From NCBI RefSeq assembly GCF_036242395.1, contig NZ_CP108458.1:3782001-3846000 (forward strand): a stretch of DNA of 64,000 bases, written 5' to 3'. The notes under the pieces were generated by a model, which ran no database searches, was not told the DNA's origin, and saw only the letters and a list, made by a program, of their open reading frames with translations. This document shows, one piece after another, positions 53,816 to 62,291 of the stretch. Source of the DNA: Kitasatospora sp. NBC_01266 (GTDB lineage Bacteria > Actinomycetota > Actinomycetes > Streptomycetales > Streptomycetaceae). Position 1 is the first letter of the stretch, and the number at the start of each line of letters is the position of its first letter. A program made the translations under genes and the position numbers.

Positions 53816-54799
53816 ATGACGCACGACCACCAGACCCACGAGCACGAAGAACTGCCGCTGGCCGACCAGGAAGGCTGCGGCGCCGGCTGCGGCTGCGCCG
53901 ACGGCGAGGGCTACGAGACCGGCCTGGACCCGGCGCTGGCCGAGCTGCTGGAGCAGGCGGGCCTGGACCCGGTCGAGGTCGAGGACATCGCCACCCTGGC
54001 ACTGGCCGAGGACCTGGCCGGCGGCGAGGACGTCACCTCGGTGGCCACCGTCCCCGAGGACGCGGTCGCCACCGCCGACTTCACCGCCCGCCAGGCGGGC
54101 GTGGTGGCCGGCCTGCGGATCGCCGAGGCCGTGGTCTCGCTGATCTGCGAGGAGGAGTTCGAGGTCGAGCGGCACGTCGAGGACGGCGACCGGGTCGAGG
54201 CCGGCCAGGTGCTGCTCTCGGTCCGCAGCCGCACCCGCGACCTGCTCACCGCCGAGCGCAGCGCGCTCAACCTGCTCTGCCACCTGTCCGGCATCGCCAC
54301 CGCCACCCGCGCCTGGGCCGACGCCCTGGCGGGCACCGGCGCCGCGGTGCGCGACACCCGCAAGACCCACCCCGGCCTGCGCGCGCTGCAGAAGTACGCG
54401 GTGCGCTGCGGCGGCGGCGTCAACCACCGGATGGCGCTCTCCGACGCCGCGCTGATCAAGGACAACCACGTGGTCGCCGCGGGCGGCGTGGCCGAGGCCT
54501 TCCGGGCCGTCCGGGCCGCCTACCCCGAGCTGGACGTGGAGGTCGAGGTGGACCGGATCGAGCAGATCCCGCCGGTCCTGGAGGCCGGGGCCGACCTGAT
54601 CCTGCTGGACAACTTCACCGTCGCCGAGCTCAAGGAGGCGGTCCAGCTGGTCGCCGGCCGGGCCAAGCTGGAGGCTTCCGGCGGTCTGACCCTGGCCACC
54701 GCCCGCGCGGTCGCCGAGACTGGGGTCGACTACCTGGCGGTCGGCGCGCTGACCCACTCCGCACCGGTCCTGGACATCGGCCTGGACCTCCGTTCCTGA
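53816..54799 (+). CDS. nadC: nicotinate-nucleotide pyrophosphorylase with His/Cys-rich N-terminal extension
   Basis: This 327-residue enzyme converts quinolinate and PRPP to nicotinate mononucleotide. The core has RNLLCHLSGIATATR-type residues (ALNLLCHLSG), RDTRKTHPGLR, GGGVNHRMALSDAALIKDNH and ILLDNF, all NadC hallmarks. The first 35 residues are unusual: MTHDHQTHEHEEL is followed by GCGAGCGCADGEG, giving four His and three Cys in a metal-binding-like arrangement. The extension is absent from short NadC proteins. It is two bases downstream of nadB and is followed by coaX. Confidence 0.95.
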   Translation: MTHDHQTHEHEELPLADQEGCGAGCGCADGEGYETGLDPALAELLEQAGLDPVEVEDIATLALAEDLAGGEDVTSVATVPEDAVATADFTARQAGVVAGLRIAEAVVSLICEEEFEVERHVEDGDRVEAGQVLLSVRSRTRDLLTAERSALNLLCHLSGIATATRAWADALAGTGAAVRDTRKTHPGLRALQKYAVRCGGGVNHRMALSDAALIKDNHVVAAGGVAEAFRAVRAAYPELDVEVEVDRIEQIPPVLEAGADLILLDNFTVAELKEAVQLVAGRAKLEASGGLTLATARAVAETGVDYLAVGALTHSAPVLDIGLDLRS

Positions 54800-54825
54800 C
54801 CCTGCTCCCCCCAAGAAAGCGGCCC

Positions 54826-55617
54826 ATGCTCCTCGCCATCGACGTCGGCAACACCCAGACCACGCTCGGCCTGTTCGACGGCGAGGAGGTGGTGGACCAC
54901 TGGCGGATCTCCACCGACCCGCGCCGCACCGCCGACGAACTGGCGGTGCTGATGCAGGGACTGATGGGGCATCGGGCCGGCGGGCCGGGCGCCGACCCGG
55001 TGGACGGGCTGGCGATCTGCTCCTCGGTACCGGCCGTGCTGCACGAGCTGCGCGAGGTGACCCGCCGTTACTACGGCGACGTGCCCGCGGTGTTGGTGGC
55101 GCCGGGGGTGAAGACCGGGGTGCACGTCCTGATGGACAACCCCAAGGAGGTCGGCGCGGACCGGATCGTCAACGCGCTGGCCGCCAACCACCTGTACGGG
55201 GGACCGTGCATCGTGGTCGACTTCGGCACCGCCACCACCTTCGACGCGATCAACGAGCGCGGCGACTACGTGGGCGGCGCGATCGCCCCCGGCATCGAGA
55301 TCTCGGTCGAGGCGCTGGGGGTGCGCGGCGCCCAGCTGCGCAAGATCGAGCTGGCCAGGCCGCGCAACGTGATCGGCAAGAACACCGTGGAGGGCATGCA
55401 GTCCGGCGTGCTCTACGGCTTCGCCGGCCAGGTGGACGGGCTGGTCACCCGGATGGCCAAGGAGCTCTCCCCCAAGGACCCGGAGGACGTCCAGGTGATC
55501 GCCACCGGCGGCCTGGCACCCCTGGTGCTCGGCGAGGCGAGCACCATCGACGTGCACGAGCCCTGGCTGACGCTGATCGGGCTGCGGCTGGTCTACGAGC
55601 GCAACACGGCCGCCTGA
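54826..55617 (+). CDS. coaX: type III pantothenate kinase
   Basis: This 263-residue ASKHA-fold kinase phosphorylates pantothenate, the committing step to coenzyme A. Phosphate-1 motif is AIDVGNTQT at residues 4-12; VGADRIVNALAA and the phosphate-2 motif VVDFGTATTFDA follow, then GIEISVEAL and ATGGLAPLV. Type III enzymes are insensitive to CoA feedback and need a monovalent cation. It completes a run that makes pantothenate and activates it. ATG 54826 is clear. Confidence 0.96.
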   Translation: MLLAIDVGNTQTTLGLFDGEEVVDHWRISTDPRRTADELAVLMQGLMGHRAGGPGADPVDGLAICSSVPAVLHELREVTRRYYGDVPAVLVAPGVKTGVHVLMDNPKEVGADRIVNALAANHLYGGPCIVVDFGTATTFDAINERGDYVGGAIAPGIEISVEALGVRGAQLRKIELARPRNVIGKNTVEGMQSGVLYGFAGQVDGLVTRMAKELSPKDPEDVQVIATGGLAPLVLGEASTIDVHEPWLTLIGLRLVYERNTAA

Positions 55618-55660
55618 GGCGAGTTGTACTGGGCCGTCCGAGCGAGGCGACGCGAGGCTT

Positions 55661-55690
55661 CCGACAAATCGGATATTCCTCACGTAGTGT
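55661..55690 (+). promoter_or_regulatory. candidate promoter for a leaderless transcript
   Basis: CCGACA at 55661-55666 and TAGTGT at 55685-55690 are 18 bases apart. The ATG of the next gene lies six bases after the -10 hexamer, so transcription would begin at or next to the start codon. Confidence 0.35.
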
Positions 55691-55696
55691 CAACTC

Positions 55697-56410
55697 ATGC
55701 CCACGCCCCACGGATCCCGCGGCGGCATGGCCTTCAGCGCCGACGAAGTGCGCGTGCTGCGCCGTGCTCTCGCCCAAGCTCTCCACCCCACCGTTCCCGC
55801 GCAGCTGCCGCTCGGCGCCGCGCTCTGGGCGGAGGACGTCCAAGAGGCGCTCCGCCTGACCGAGGCGATCGACGAGGCCGCCCGCGAGGGCGGCCGGCTG
55901 CGCCTCTTCCTGCTCGCCGAACTGGTCCGCTACCGCGGCGCGTTGCCCGGCAGTGCCACCGGCTACCTGGAACGCCTGGAAGAGGCCGTCGCCACCGGCT
56001 ACCTGCCCGAGCCGGACGACCTCTCGGCCCTGCGCGCCCTGACCCGCCAGCCCTGCGGCCCCGGCGAACACACCCGCCGCTCCCGGCTGGCCGTCCGCTG
56101 CCACGCCCTGGCCGAGGCCGCCGTCCGCGAACGCCTCGCACACGCGCCCGGCCTGCCGCGCCCCGCCATCGGGTCGGGCCAGGCCCCCACGCGCCACCTG
56201 GCGGCCGTGCCCAGCCCCCTCACCGACCGAGCCGGAGGACCGATCCTGATGAGCAGCCAGCCCCAGCAGCCCGCCGCCTCACCCCAGCGCCCCAGCCGGA
56301 TCCCGACTCCCGCCGAGCTGTTCGCCCGCCGGCCCGCCCCGCTGGTCGTACCGGTACCGGTCCCCGCGCGGGAGGACGAGGACGAGGAGCTCGCGACCGG
56401 GACGGGCTGA
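55697..56410 (+). CDS. conserved hypothetical protein, helical N-terminal domain
   Basis: This 237-residue protein has a helical N-terminal domain of about 140 residues (AFSADEVRVLRRALAQAL, then WAEDVQEALRLTEAIDEAAR, and GYLERLEEAVATGYLPEPDD) and a Pro-rich, presumably disordered C-terminal third ending in an acidic EDEDEELATG. No signal peptide or membrane segment. ATG 55697 appears leaderless; a second Met at codon 17 is an alternative. I recall similar genes beside coaX in Streptomyces, but no function is assigned. A hairpin follows it. Confidence 0.75.
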   Translation: MPTPHGSRGGMAFSADEVRVLRRALAQALHPTVPAQLPLGAALWAEDVQEALRLTEAIDEAAREGGRLRLFLLAELVRYRGALPGSATGYLERLEEAVATGYLPEPDDLSALRALTRQPCGPGEHTRRSRLAVRCHALAEAAVRERLAHAPGLPRPAIGSGQAPTRHLAAVPSPLTDRAGGPILMSSQPQQPAASPQRPSRIPTPAELFARRPAPLVVPVPVPAREDEDEELATGTG

Positions 56411-56423
56411 ACCCGCGTCAGCA

Positions 56424-56459
56424 CTGCGCGCCATCGCCCCTGGGGGCGGTGGCGCGCAG
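56424..56459 (+). terminator. hairpin after the coaX-adjacent gene
   Basis: A 17-base-pair stem with one G-U pair (CTGCGCGCCATCGCCCC, 56424-56440, with 56443-56459), 13 bases after the stop codon, followed by CGCTTTG. Confidence 0.7.
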
Positions 56460-56615
56460 CGCTTTGTCGATAATGTGGGCGTCTTGTGGCTGATGGATGG
56501 TCACAGTTGTACAAAGTCTTAAACGTTTACGCACCACTGTCCGCATCTGACCGATTCGTACCTCCACCATCCCCCTTAAGGTCCGCTGGGAACAGTCAGC
56601 AACCAGGGGGATCTT

Positions 56616-58259
56616 GTGCTCTCAGCCCGCACCCGCCGCGCCACCGCGGCCGGCACCACCGCACTCACCGCACTCCTCACCGCCGGCCTGACGGCCCTGC
56701 CGGCGCACGCCGCCACCGGCACGCTGACCGCGCAGGCGATGTCCTCCTTGGCGCTGCCGACCGACGGCCAGTCGACCGACCTTGAGGTGTTCGTCGGCGA
56801 GCAGGGCACCAGTTCGGGAACGACGATCACCGTCACCGCCGACCTCGACGCGTTGGCCGGTGTCGCCGAGTTCGGCGATCCGCAGTCCGGCTGCACCACG
56901 CAGGGGCACCTGATGACCTGCACCCAGGGCGTCGGGCCGACTACCGTCAGCTTGCGAACCATGCCGTTCAAGGCCGCCCCGGGGGCCAAGCTCGGTGCCT
57001 CGGGCGTGCTGCACGGGACGGTCACCGCCGCGGACGGAGCCACCAAGACCTTCGACAGCACCCTGATGGTCGGCGGCAGCAAGCTGCAACTGGCCCACAC
57101 CTCGGACCAGAACGACGTCAAGCCCGGCTCGACGGTGACCAAGGGCTTCACGATCACCAACAGCGGCCAACTGGCCACCCAGCAGACGGTTCTGGTCGTC
57201 AACCCGAGCGTAGGGCTGCAGTTCCAGCAGCACTTCGCCAACTGCGAGTACGGCACCGTCGACACGTCGAACAGCATGGAGGGCATCGTCCCGACGATGG
57301 CGATCTGCACGATCGACTCCGGCATCGCGCCCGGCGAGACCGCGCACGTCGACCCGATGACGTTCGGGGTCAGCTCCTCGGCGCTCTACGAGTTCGCGGG
57401 CGTCCAGGTCTTCCCGGGGCGGCAGAACCTCGACCTCGCGCAGGCGACCCAGCACTACACCTTCGTGCAGGGCAGCGGCCCGCGGCTGACGCTGGGCAAG
57501 CCGGAATCCGGCGCACCCAGCGGCGCACCCGTGGCCGATCTGTCCCGCAACGCCTTCGACCAGTTCTACGTCAAGGCCCAGAACACCGCGGACTTCGTCG
57601 CGCTGGGCGGCTGGAAGCCGCAGGCCGGCGGCAAGGAGGGCACCCTGGAGGTCGGGCTGCGCAACGACGGCCCCGCCTCGGTCTGGATGCAGAGCGGCGA
57701 CTCCGCCGCCGACGTCCAGGTCGCCCTGCCGGTCGGCGTCACCGTGGCCAAGGCACCCGCTGCCTGCCTGGTGCAGAACGTGGCCGACTCCGGCGGTGTC
57801 ACCGTCTACAGCTGCGGCACCGGCCCGCAGCAGGTGACCGGCGCGAAGCTGGTCTTCGACTTCACCCTGCGGGTGGACGACCCGACGGCCGTGCGGACCG
57901 CCAAGGTGACCTTCCGTGACGACAACACCCCGGCGAGCCTGACCTCCTCGGCCACCCTCAAGTTCGACCCGAACCCGGCCAACAATGCGGCCGACGTCGC
58001 CCTCGGCCTCCAGCCGGCCTCCCCGTCCCCCAGGGCGAGCACCGCTCCCGCCGCTGCCGCGTCACCTGCCACCGCCACCACCCCCACGCCCGCGACGCCC
58101 GCGCCCGCCAAGGCCGCCGGTGCCACCCAGGACCTCGCCTTCACCGGCGGCGGCTCCGACTCCGGCACCATCGCCGCCGCCGGTGCCGGCGTGATCGTCC
58201 TCGGCGCGGGTGCGCTCCTCTACGCGAACCGTCGCCGCAAGGCCGCCGCGCACCACTGA
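56616..58259 (+). CDS. secreted, sortase-anchored (LAFTG) surface protein
   Basis: This 547-residue protein has a signal peptide (residues 1-32, ending PAHAA) and a large Thr/Ser/Gly-rich beta-type ectodomain with repeated adhesin-like segments (for example residues 125-330). Then comes a Pro/Ala/Thr-rich spacer, the sorting motif LAFTG, a hydrophobic segment AAGAGVIVLGAGALLYA and a basic tail RRRKAAAHH. LAxTG is the recognition motif of class E sortases, typical of Streptomyces. It is therefore probably covalently attached to peptidoglycan. AGGGGG precedes GTG 56616. The ligand or role of the ectodomain is unknown. Confidence 0.88.
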   Translation: MLSARTRRATAAGTTALTALLTAGLTALPAHAATGTLTAQAMSSLALPTDGQSTDLEVFVGEQGTSSGTTITVTADLDALAGVAEFGDPQSGCTTQGHLMTCTQGVGPTTVSLRTMPFKAAPGAKLGASGVLHGTVTAADGATKTFDSTLMVGGSKLQLAHTSDQNDVKPGSTVTKGFTITNSGQLATQQTVLVVNPSVGLQFQQHFANCEYGTVDTSNSMEGIVPTMAICTIDSGIAPGETAHVDPMTFGVSSSALYEFAGVQVFPGRQNLDLAQATQHYTFVQGSGPRLTLGKPESGAPSGAPVADLSRNAFDQFYVKAQNTADFVALGGWKPQAGGKEGTLEVGLRNDGPASVWMQSGDSAADVQVALPVGVTVAKAPAACLVQNVADSGGVTVYSCGTGPQQVTGAKLVFDFTLRVDDPTAVRTAKVTFRDDNTPASLTSSATLKFDPNPANNAADVALGLQPASPSPRASTAPAAAASPATATTPTPATPAPAKAAGATQDLAFTGGGSDSGTIAAAGAGVIVLGAGALLYANRRRKAAAHH

Positions 58260-58273
58260 GTGACCTGCGTCGC

Positions 58274-58311
58274 CTCGCCCCGCCACCCCCGTCAGCCGGT
58301 GGCGGGGCGAG
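58274..58311 (+). terminator. hairpin after the LAFTG surface protein gene
   Basis: A perfect 14-base-pair stem, CTCGCCCCGCCACC (58274-58287) with its complement at 58298-58311, and a 10-base loop, followed by CTGTTTGTCT. It ends the surface-protein transcript just upstream of lysS. Confidence 0.8.
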
Positions 58312-58336
58312 CTGTTTGTCTCGCTACCCTGATGAG

Positions 58337-59908
58337 GTGAGCGATCAGAACAGCCTTCCCGCGACCGACGACCTTCCCGAGCAGATGCGCGTCAGGCGCG
58401 AGAAGCTCGACCGGCTCCGCGCCGCGGGGATCGACCCCTACCCGGTGGGTTTCCCCCGCACCACCACCATCGCTGACCTGCGCGCCAAGCACCCGGACCT
58501 GCCGGTCGACACCGCGACCGGCGAGCGGGCGGGCGTCACCGGCCGGGTCATCCTGGCCCGCACCGGCGGCAAGCTCTGCTTCGCGACGCTGCGTGACGGC
58601 TCGGGCGACCTGCAGGTGATGCTGTCGCTGGACAAGCTCGGCGAGGAGCGGCTGGCGGCCTGGAAGAGCGACATCGACCTGGGCGACCAGGTGGGCGTCG
58701 AGGGCGAGGTGATCACCTCCAAGCGCGGTGAGCTGAGCGTCATGGTGGACAGCTGGGCGCTGACCGCCAAGTGCCTGCGCCCGCTGCCCGACAAGCACAA
58801 GGGCCTGACCGACCCGGAGGCCCGGGTCCGGCAGCGGTACGTGGACCTGATCGTCAACCCCGAGGCGCGCGAGATCCTGCAGCTGCGCACCAAGGTGGTC
58901 CGCTCGATCCGCCGCACCTACGAGGAGCGCGGCTACCTCGAGGTCGAGACCCCGATGCTGCAGCCGATCCACGGCGGCGCCAACGCCCGCCCGTTCGTCA
59001 CCCACAGCAACGCCTACGACGTCGACCTCTACCTGCGGATCGCCACCGAGCTGTACCTGAAGCGGCTGGTGGTCGGCGGCGCCGAGAAGGTCTTCGAGAT
59101 CAACCGGAACTTCCGCAACGAGGGCGCCGACGCGACCCACAACCCGGAGTTCACCGCGCTGGAGTCCTACGAGGCGTACGGCGACTACGACACCCAGGCC
59201 GAGCTGATCCGGGCGATCGTGATCAACGCGGCCCAGGACGCGCTGGGCACCACCGTGGTGCGCGGCACCGACCCGCACGGCGTCGAGCACGAGATCGACC
59301 TGGCCGAGCCCTGGGAGCAGGTCAGCGTCTACCCGGGGATCTCCGCCCAGCTGGGCACCGAGGTGACCCCGCAGACCTCGGTCGAGGAGCTGCGCCGGCT
59401 CGCCGACGCGGCCGGTGTGCCCTACGAGAAGGAGTGGGGCCACGGGCAGATCGTCCTGGAGATGATCGAGCGGCTGCTGGAGGAGAACGCGATCCGGCCG
59501 ACCTTCATCCGGGACTACCCGACCGAGGTCTCCCCGCTCACCCGCCAGCACCGCTCCATCCCGGGCGTGGCCGAGAAATGGGACCTGGTTATCCTCGGCA
59601 CCGAGCTGGGCACCGCCTACTCCGAGCTGATCGACCCCGTCGAGCAGCGCGCCCGGCTCACCGCCCAGTCGCTGCTGGCGGCCGGCGGCGACGTCGAGGC
59701 GATGCAGCTGGACGAGGACTTCCTGCGCGCCCTGGAGTACGCGATGCCGCCCACCGGTGGCCTCGGCCTGGGCGTCGACCGCCTGATCATGCTGCTGACC
59801 GGCAAGAACATCCGCGAGACGGTGCTCTTCCCGCTGGTGAAGCCGGAGTCCAAGCAGCAGAGCACCGCCGGGAGCACCGAAACCGCTGAGCAGACCGAGG
59901 GAGAGTGA
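58337..59908 (+). CDS. lysS: lysyl-tRNA synthetase, class II
   Basis: This 523-residue synthetase attaches lysine to tRNA-Lys. The N-terminal OB-fold anticodon domain (about 60-160; VTGRVILARTGGKLCFATLR) precedes the class II core. Motif 1 is in TYEERGYLEVETPML, motif 2 is FEINRNFRNEGADATHNPEFT, and motif 3 is GLGLGVDRLIMLLT. The GTG at 58337 has TACCCT six bases upstream and no clear Shine-Dalgarno, so it may be leaderless. The C-terminal 20 residues are a Ser/Thr/Glu-rich extension. A 54-residue small protein gene follows within four bases. Confidence 0.96.
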   Translation: MSDQNSLPATDDLPEQMRVRREKLDRLRAAGIDPYPVGFPRTTTIADLRAKHPDLPVDTATGERAGVTGRVILARTGGKLCFATLRDGSGDLQVMLSLDKLGEERLAAWKSDIDLGDQVGVEGEVITSKRGELSVMVDSWALTAKCLRPLPDKHKGLTDPEARVRQRYVDLIVNPEAREILQLRTKVVRSIRRTYEERGYLEVETPMLQPIHGGANARPFVTHSNAYDVDLYLRIATELYLKRLVVGGAEKVFEINRNFRNEGADATHNPEFTALESYEAYGDYDTQAELIRAIVINAAQDALGTTVVRGTDPHGVEHEIDLAEPWEQVSVYPGISAQLGTEVTPQTSVEELRRLADAAGVPYEKEWGHGQIVLEMIERLLEENAIRPTFIRDYPTEVSPLTRQHRSIPGVAEKWDLVILGTELGTAYSELIDPVEQRARLTAQSLLAAGGDVEAMQLDEDFLRALEYAMPPTGGLGLGVDRLIMLLTGKNIRETVLFPLVKPESKQQSTAGSTETAEQTEGE

Positions 59909-59912
59909 CCTG

Positions 59913-60077
59913 ATGGAGTACGTCAGTGCGATCGTGCCGCCGCTGGTGATGGCGATCGGCTTCGGGTTCCTGGTGCGGGCCATCATCCGCAGCCAGGGTG
60001 GTAACCAGAAGGGCAAGGAGGACCTCGCCGCCGAGGCACTGGTGCGGGCCTCCGCCGCCCAGCAGTCGGCGGAGTAA
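59913..60077 (+). CDS. 54-residue membrane-anchored small protein
   Basis: ATG 59913, four bases after the lysS stop, opens a 54-residue frame. Residues 5-23 (SAIVPPLVMAIGFGFLVRA) form one membrane segment; the remainder is polar and ends AAQQSAE. It is conserved in this position in my recollection of Streptomyces genomes. It is probably co-transcribed with lysS. Function unknown; it may be a small membrane scaffold. Confidence 0.75.
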   Translation: MEYVSAIVPPLVMAIGFGFLVRAIIRSQGGNQKGKEDLAAEALVRASAAQQSAE

Positions 60078-60089
60078 CTCCCCCGTCGG

Positions 60090-60120
60090 AAGCCGCTTCC
60101 CCACGCGGGGGGAGCGGCTT
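60090..60120 (+). terminator. hairpin after lysS and the small protein gene
   Basis: A 13-base-pair stem with one G-U pair (AAGCCGCTTCCCC, 60090-60102, with 60108-60120) and a five-base loop. It lies 13 bases after the small-protein stop. Confidence 0.75.
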
Positions 60121-60132
60121 TCGCGATTAACC

Positions 60133-60144
60133 GGACAAAAGTCC
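60133..60144. promoter_or_regulatory. inverted repeat upstream of the BlaI-type repressor gene
   Basis: GGAC-AAAA-GTCC is a perfect 12-base inverted repeat, 13 bases before the repressor start codon and just upstream of the -10-like TAAAGT at 60146-60151. It could be an autoregulatory operator. Confidence 0.4.
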
Positions 60145-60157
60145 TTAAAGTGGTCGT

Positions 60158-60562
60158 ATGGTGCGGCAGCTCGGCGAACTGGAGAACGCCGTCATGACCC
60201 GGGTGTGGCGATGGAACCGCCCGGTGACGGTTCGCGAGGTGCTGCTCGATCTGCGCACGGAACGCGAAATCGCGTACACCACGGTGATGACCGTGCTGGA
60301 CAAGCTGTACCGAAAGGGCTGGCTGCGCCGCGAGCGCGCGGGCCGGGCCTATCTATATGCGCCGGTGGCGACGCGTGAGGCGTACACGGCATCGCTGATG
60401 AACGAGGCCTGGAGCACCAGTGACAATCCGGCCGCCGCACTGGTGCACTTCTTCGGCATGATGTCGGCCGAGCAACGGGCCGCGCTGCGCGACGCGCTTC
60501 GGGTGGCCGGCCCCGATCTGCCGTCCGGAACCGAGGAGACCCCTCCCCCCGGGACGCGATAA
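60158..60562 (+). CDS. BlaI/MecI/CopY-family transcriptional repressor
   Basis: This 134-residue winged-helix protein starts QLGELENAVMTRVWRWNRPV, with the recognition helix in REIAYTTVMTVLDKLYRKGW and the wing LRRERAGRAYLYAPV; these are the BlaI/PenR hallmarks. The C-terminal dimerisation helix carries NPAAALVHFF. It likely represses genes controlled by a cognate signalling protease, but no BlaR-type gene is adjacent. ATG 60158 has TAAAGT six bases upstream and no Shine-Dalgarno, so it is probably leaderless. Confidence 0.92.
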   Translation: MVRQLGELENAVMTRVWRWNRPVTVREVLLDLRTEREIAYTTVMTVLDKLYRKGWLRRERAGRAYLYAPVATREAYTASLMNEAWSTSDNPAAALVHFFGMMSAEQRAALRDALRVAGPDLPSGTEETPPPGTR

Positions 60563-60572
60563 CGTCCCGCCC

Positions 60573-61100
60573 ATGGAGGTCACCATCCGCCGGGCGCGGA
60601 CCACTGATGTGCGGGCCGTGCGCCGCCTCATCGACAGCTACTCGCGCGACGGCATTCTGCTCGACAAGCCCACCGTCGCGCTGTTCGAATCCGTCCAGGA
60701 GTTCTGGGTGGCGGAACGGGACGAGGACGGCACGGTGGTCGCCTGCGGCGCGCTGCACGTGATGTGGGAGGACCTCGCCGAGGTCCGCACCCTGGCCGTC
60801 GATCCGATCTGCCGAGGTCACGGCATCGGACACCGGCTGCTGGGGCGGCTGCTGGAGACCGCCCGCTGGCTCGGCGTCCGTCGGATTTTCTGCTTGACGT
60901 TCGAGGTGGCCTTCTTCGCGAAACACGGCTTCGTCGAGATCGGGGAAACCGATGATGGTACGACAGACCCGGCCGTCATCGCTACGGAAGTGTATGAAGA
61001 ACTCCTTCGCTCCTACGACGAAGGAGTGGCGGAGTTCCTCGATCTGGAGCGCGTGAAGCCCAACACCCTGGGCAACTCCCGCATGCTGCTGCACCTGTGA
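60573..61100 (+). CDS. argA: amino-acid N-acetyltransferase (short ArgA type)
   Basis: This 175-residue single-domain GNAT protein resembles the short actinobacterial N-acetylglutamate synthase (mycobacterial ArgA is about 174 residues). It begins VTIRRARTTDVRAVRRLID; the acetyl-CoA-binding motif A is DPICRGHGIGHRLLGRLLE, and FEVAFFAKHGFVEIGE is the late motif. It would make N-acetylglutamate for arginine synthesis. ATG 60573 has TAACGT seven bases upstream and no ribosome-binding site. Confidence 0.88.
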   Translation: MEVTIRRARTTDVRAVRRLIDSYSRDGILLDKPTVALFESVQEFWVAERDEDGTVVACGALHVMWEDLAEVRTLAVDPICRGHGIGHRLLGRLLETARWLGVRRIFCLTFEVAFFAKHGFVEIGETDDGTTDPAVIATEVYEELLRSYDEGVAEFLDLERVKPNTLGNSRMLLHL

Positions 61101-61263
61101 ACCGCCGGTCGGCGGGTTGCCGGACTGATGGCCTCGGTGTTGACCCGCGACTTGCCGCAGAGCGCTAGGCACGCCCCGGCGAACAGACCGGGGTTTGTGT
61201 TTTCCGAGAAAAGGCGGTTTCCTTTCCCTAAGGCATTGGGTCGTTAAGAGGAAAGGGAGTCCC

Positions 61264-61614
61264 GTGGCACAGAGGGTGCAGGTCATTCTTGAAGACGATC
61301 TCGACGGCGGTTCGGCGGACGAGACGGTGACGTTCGCCCTCGACGGCGTTGCCTACGAGATCGACCTGAAGTCCGACAACGCGGAGAAGCTGCGCGGCCT
61401 GCTGGCTCCGTACGTCGAAAAGGGCCGCAAGCAGAGCGGCCGGCTCACCAGTGCGCGTCGCACCGGTGGCCGTGGCACCGCCCGCCCGGCGGCCAGCAGC
61501 GCGGACACCGCGAAGATCCGCACGTGGGCCAAGGACAACGGCTTCCCGGTGAACGACCGGGGCCGGGTGCCGAGCAACGTCCGCGAGGCGTACGAGGCCG
61601 CGAACGCGTCCTGA
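61264..61614 (+). CDS. lsr2: Lsr2-type nucleoid-associated protein
   Basis: This 116-residue protein is the actinobacterial xenogeneic silencer Lsr2. The N-terminal dimerisation domain is MAQRVQVILEDDLDGGSADE plus VTFALDGVAYEIDL. A Gly/Arg/Ala-rich linker follows, then the C-terminal DNA-binding domain IRTWAKDNGFPVNDRGRVPS with the minor-groove RGR motif. It binds AT-rich DNA, such as the islands near 6380 and 35740 in this window. GTG 61264 follows GGAAAGGGAG. The gene order argA-lsr2-clpC is conserved in actinobacteria. Confidence 0.96.
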   Translation: MAQRVQVILEDDLDGGSADETVTFALDGVAYEIDLKSDNAEKLRGLLAPYVEKGRKQSGRLTSARRTGGRGTARPAASSADTAKIRTWAKDNGFPVNDRGRVPSNVREAYEAANAS

Positions 61615-62291
61615 CGCACTCCTGGGCGCCGCCCGGCGTCCACGGGCGCAGGCGCCACCCACGACGGGGCGCGGAGGCCCGCCCTCCGCGCGCCGTGGCC
61701 CTCACCAGCTCCCGGCACACTCACGGAATGTGCAACGCTGGAACGACGACGCGGTCACGACGCCCGCCCCGTTCGGCCCTACCCGGGCCGTAGCAGCACC
61801 AGCCCCTGGTCCACCACCCCTGGTCTTGACGGGGCAGTCCACCGGGTGCGCCCCGGTGAACCCCTGTCATCCGGGGCCCGCGGGGCGGACTTCTCCCCGG
61901 GCGAACAACGCCACCCGGGAAACTGCGCGAGTACGGCCGGAATTTCCGGTATGAATGCAGGTGGGGCGGGCGCCGGCGGAGTCACCGGCTTCCGGAGCCC
62001 ACCCCGGAGGCAAGCCGCGAAGCAGACAAACGAGGCGGGTGCGCACTGTTCCCAATCGGGGAGCTGAGCGTGTTCGCCGTTGGCGTAGCGGCAACATGTG
62101 CATCGGGCCGACTGGCGGGAACACCGTTCCCCAGCATCAGGTTGGGAAGGGTGTCGGCTGGTCGCGCAGCATGATTTCCTCGCAGTCGCGAGGGAACACC
62201 GTAGGCCGCGCCGCTGAGCGGGACTAGCATGCGGAAGGACAGGGCGGGGACAGTCCCCGAACTGCCCGACCGCTCTGAGGAGCGATTAACG
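61615..62291. other. 677-base gene-free region upstream of clpC
   Basis: No gene is supported here: the open frames lack coding bias and ribosome-binding sites. It should hold the lsr2 terminator and the clpC promoter and operator. A ClgR-like site lies at 62071-62088 and a -10-like TAGCAT at 62225-62230. GAGGAG at about 62277-62282 is the clpC ribosome-binding site. The length is unusual for the otherwise compact region. Confidence 0.6.
62071..62088. promoter_or_regulatory. ClgR-type operator upstream of clpC
   Basis: TGTTCGCCGTTGGCGTAG contains the core CGC-N5-GCG of actinobacterial ClgR boxes, with one mismatch to the extended consensus (T for the central A). In Streptomyces and Corynebacterium ClgR activates clp genes. 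The site is 204 bases before the clpC start codon. Confidence 0.65.
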
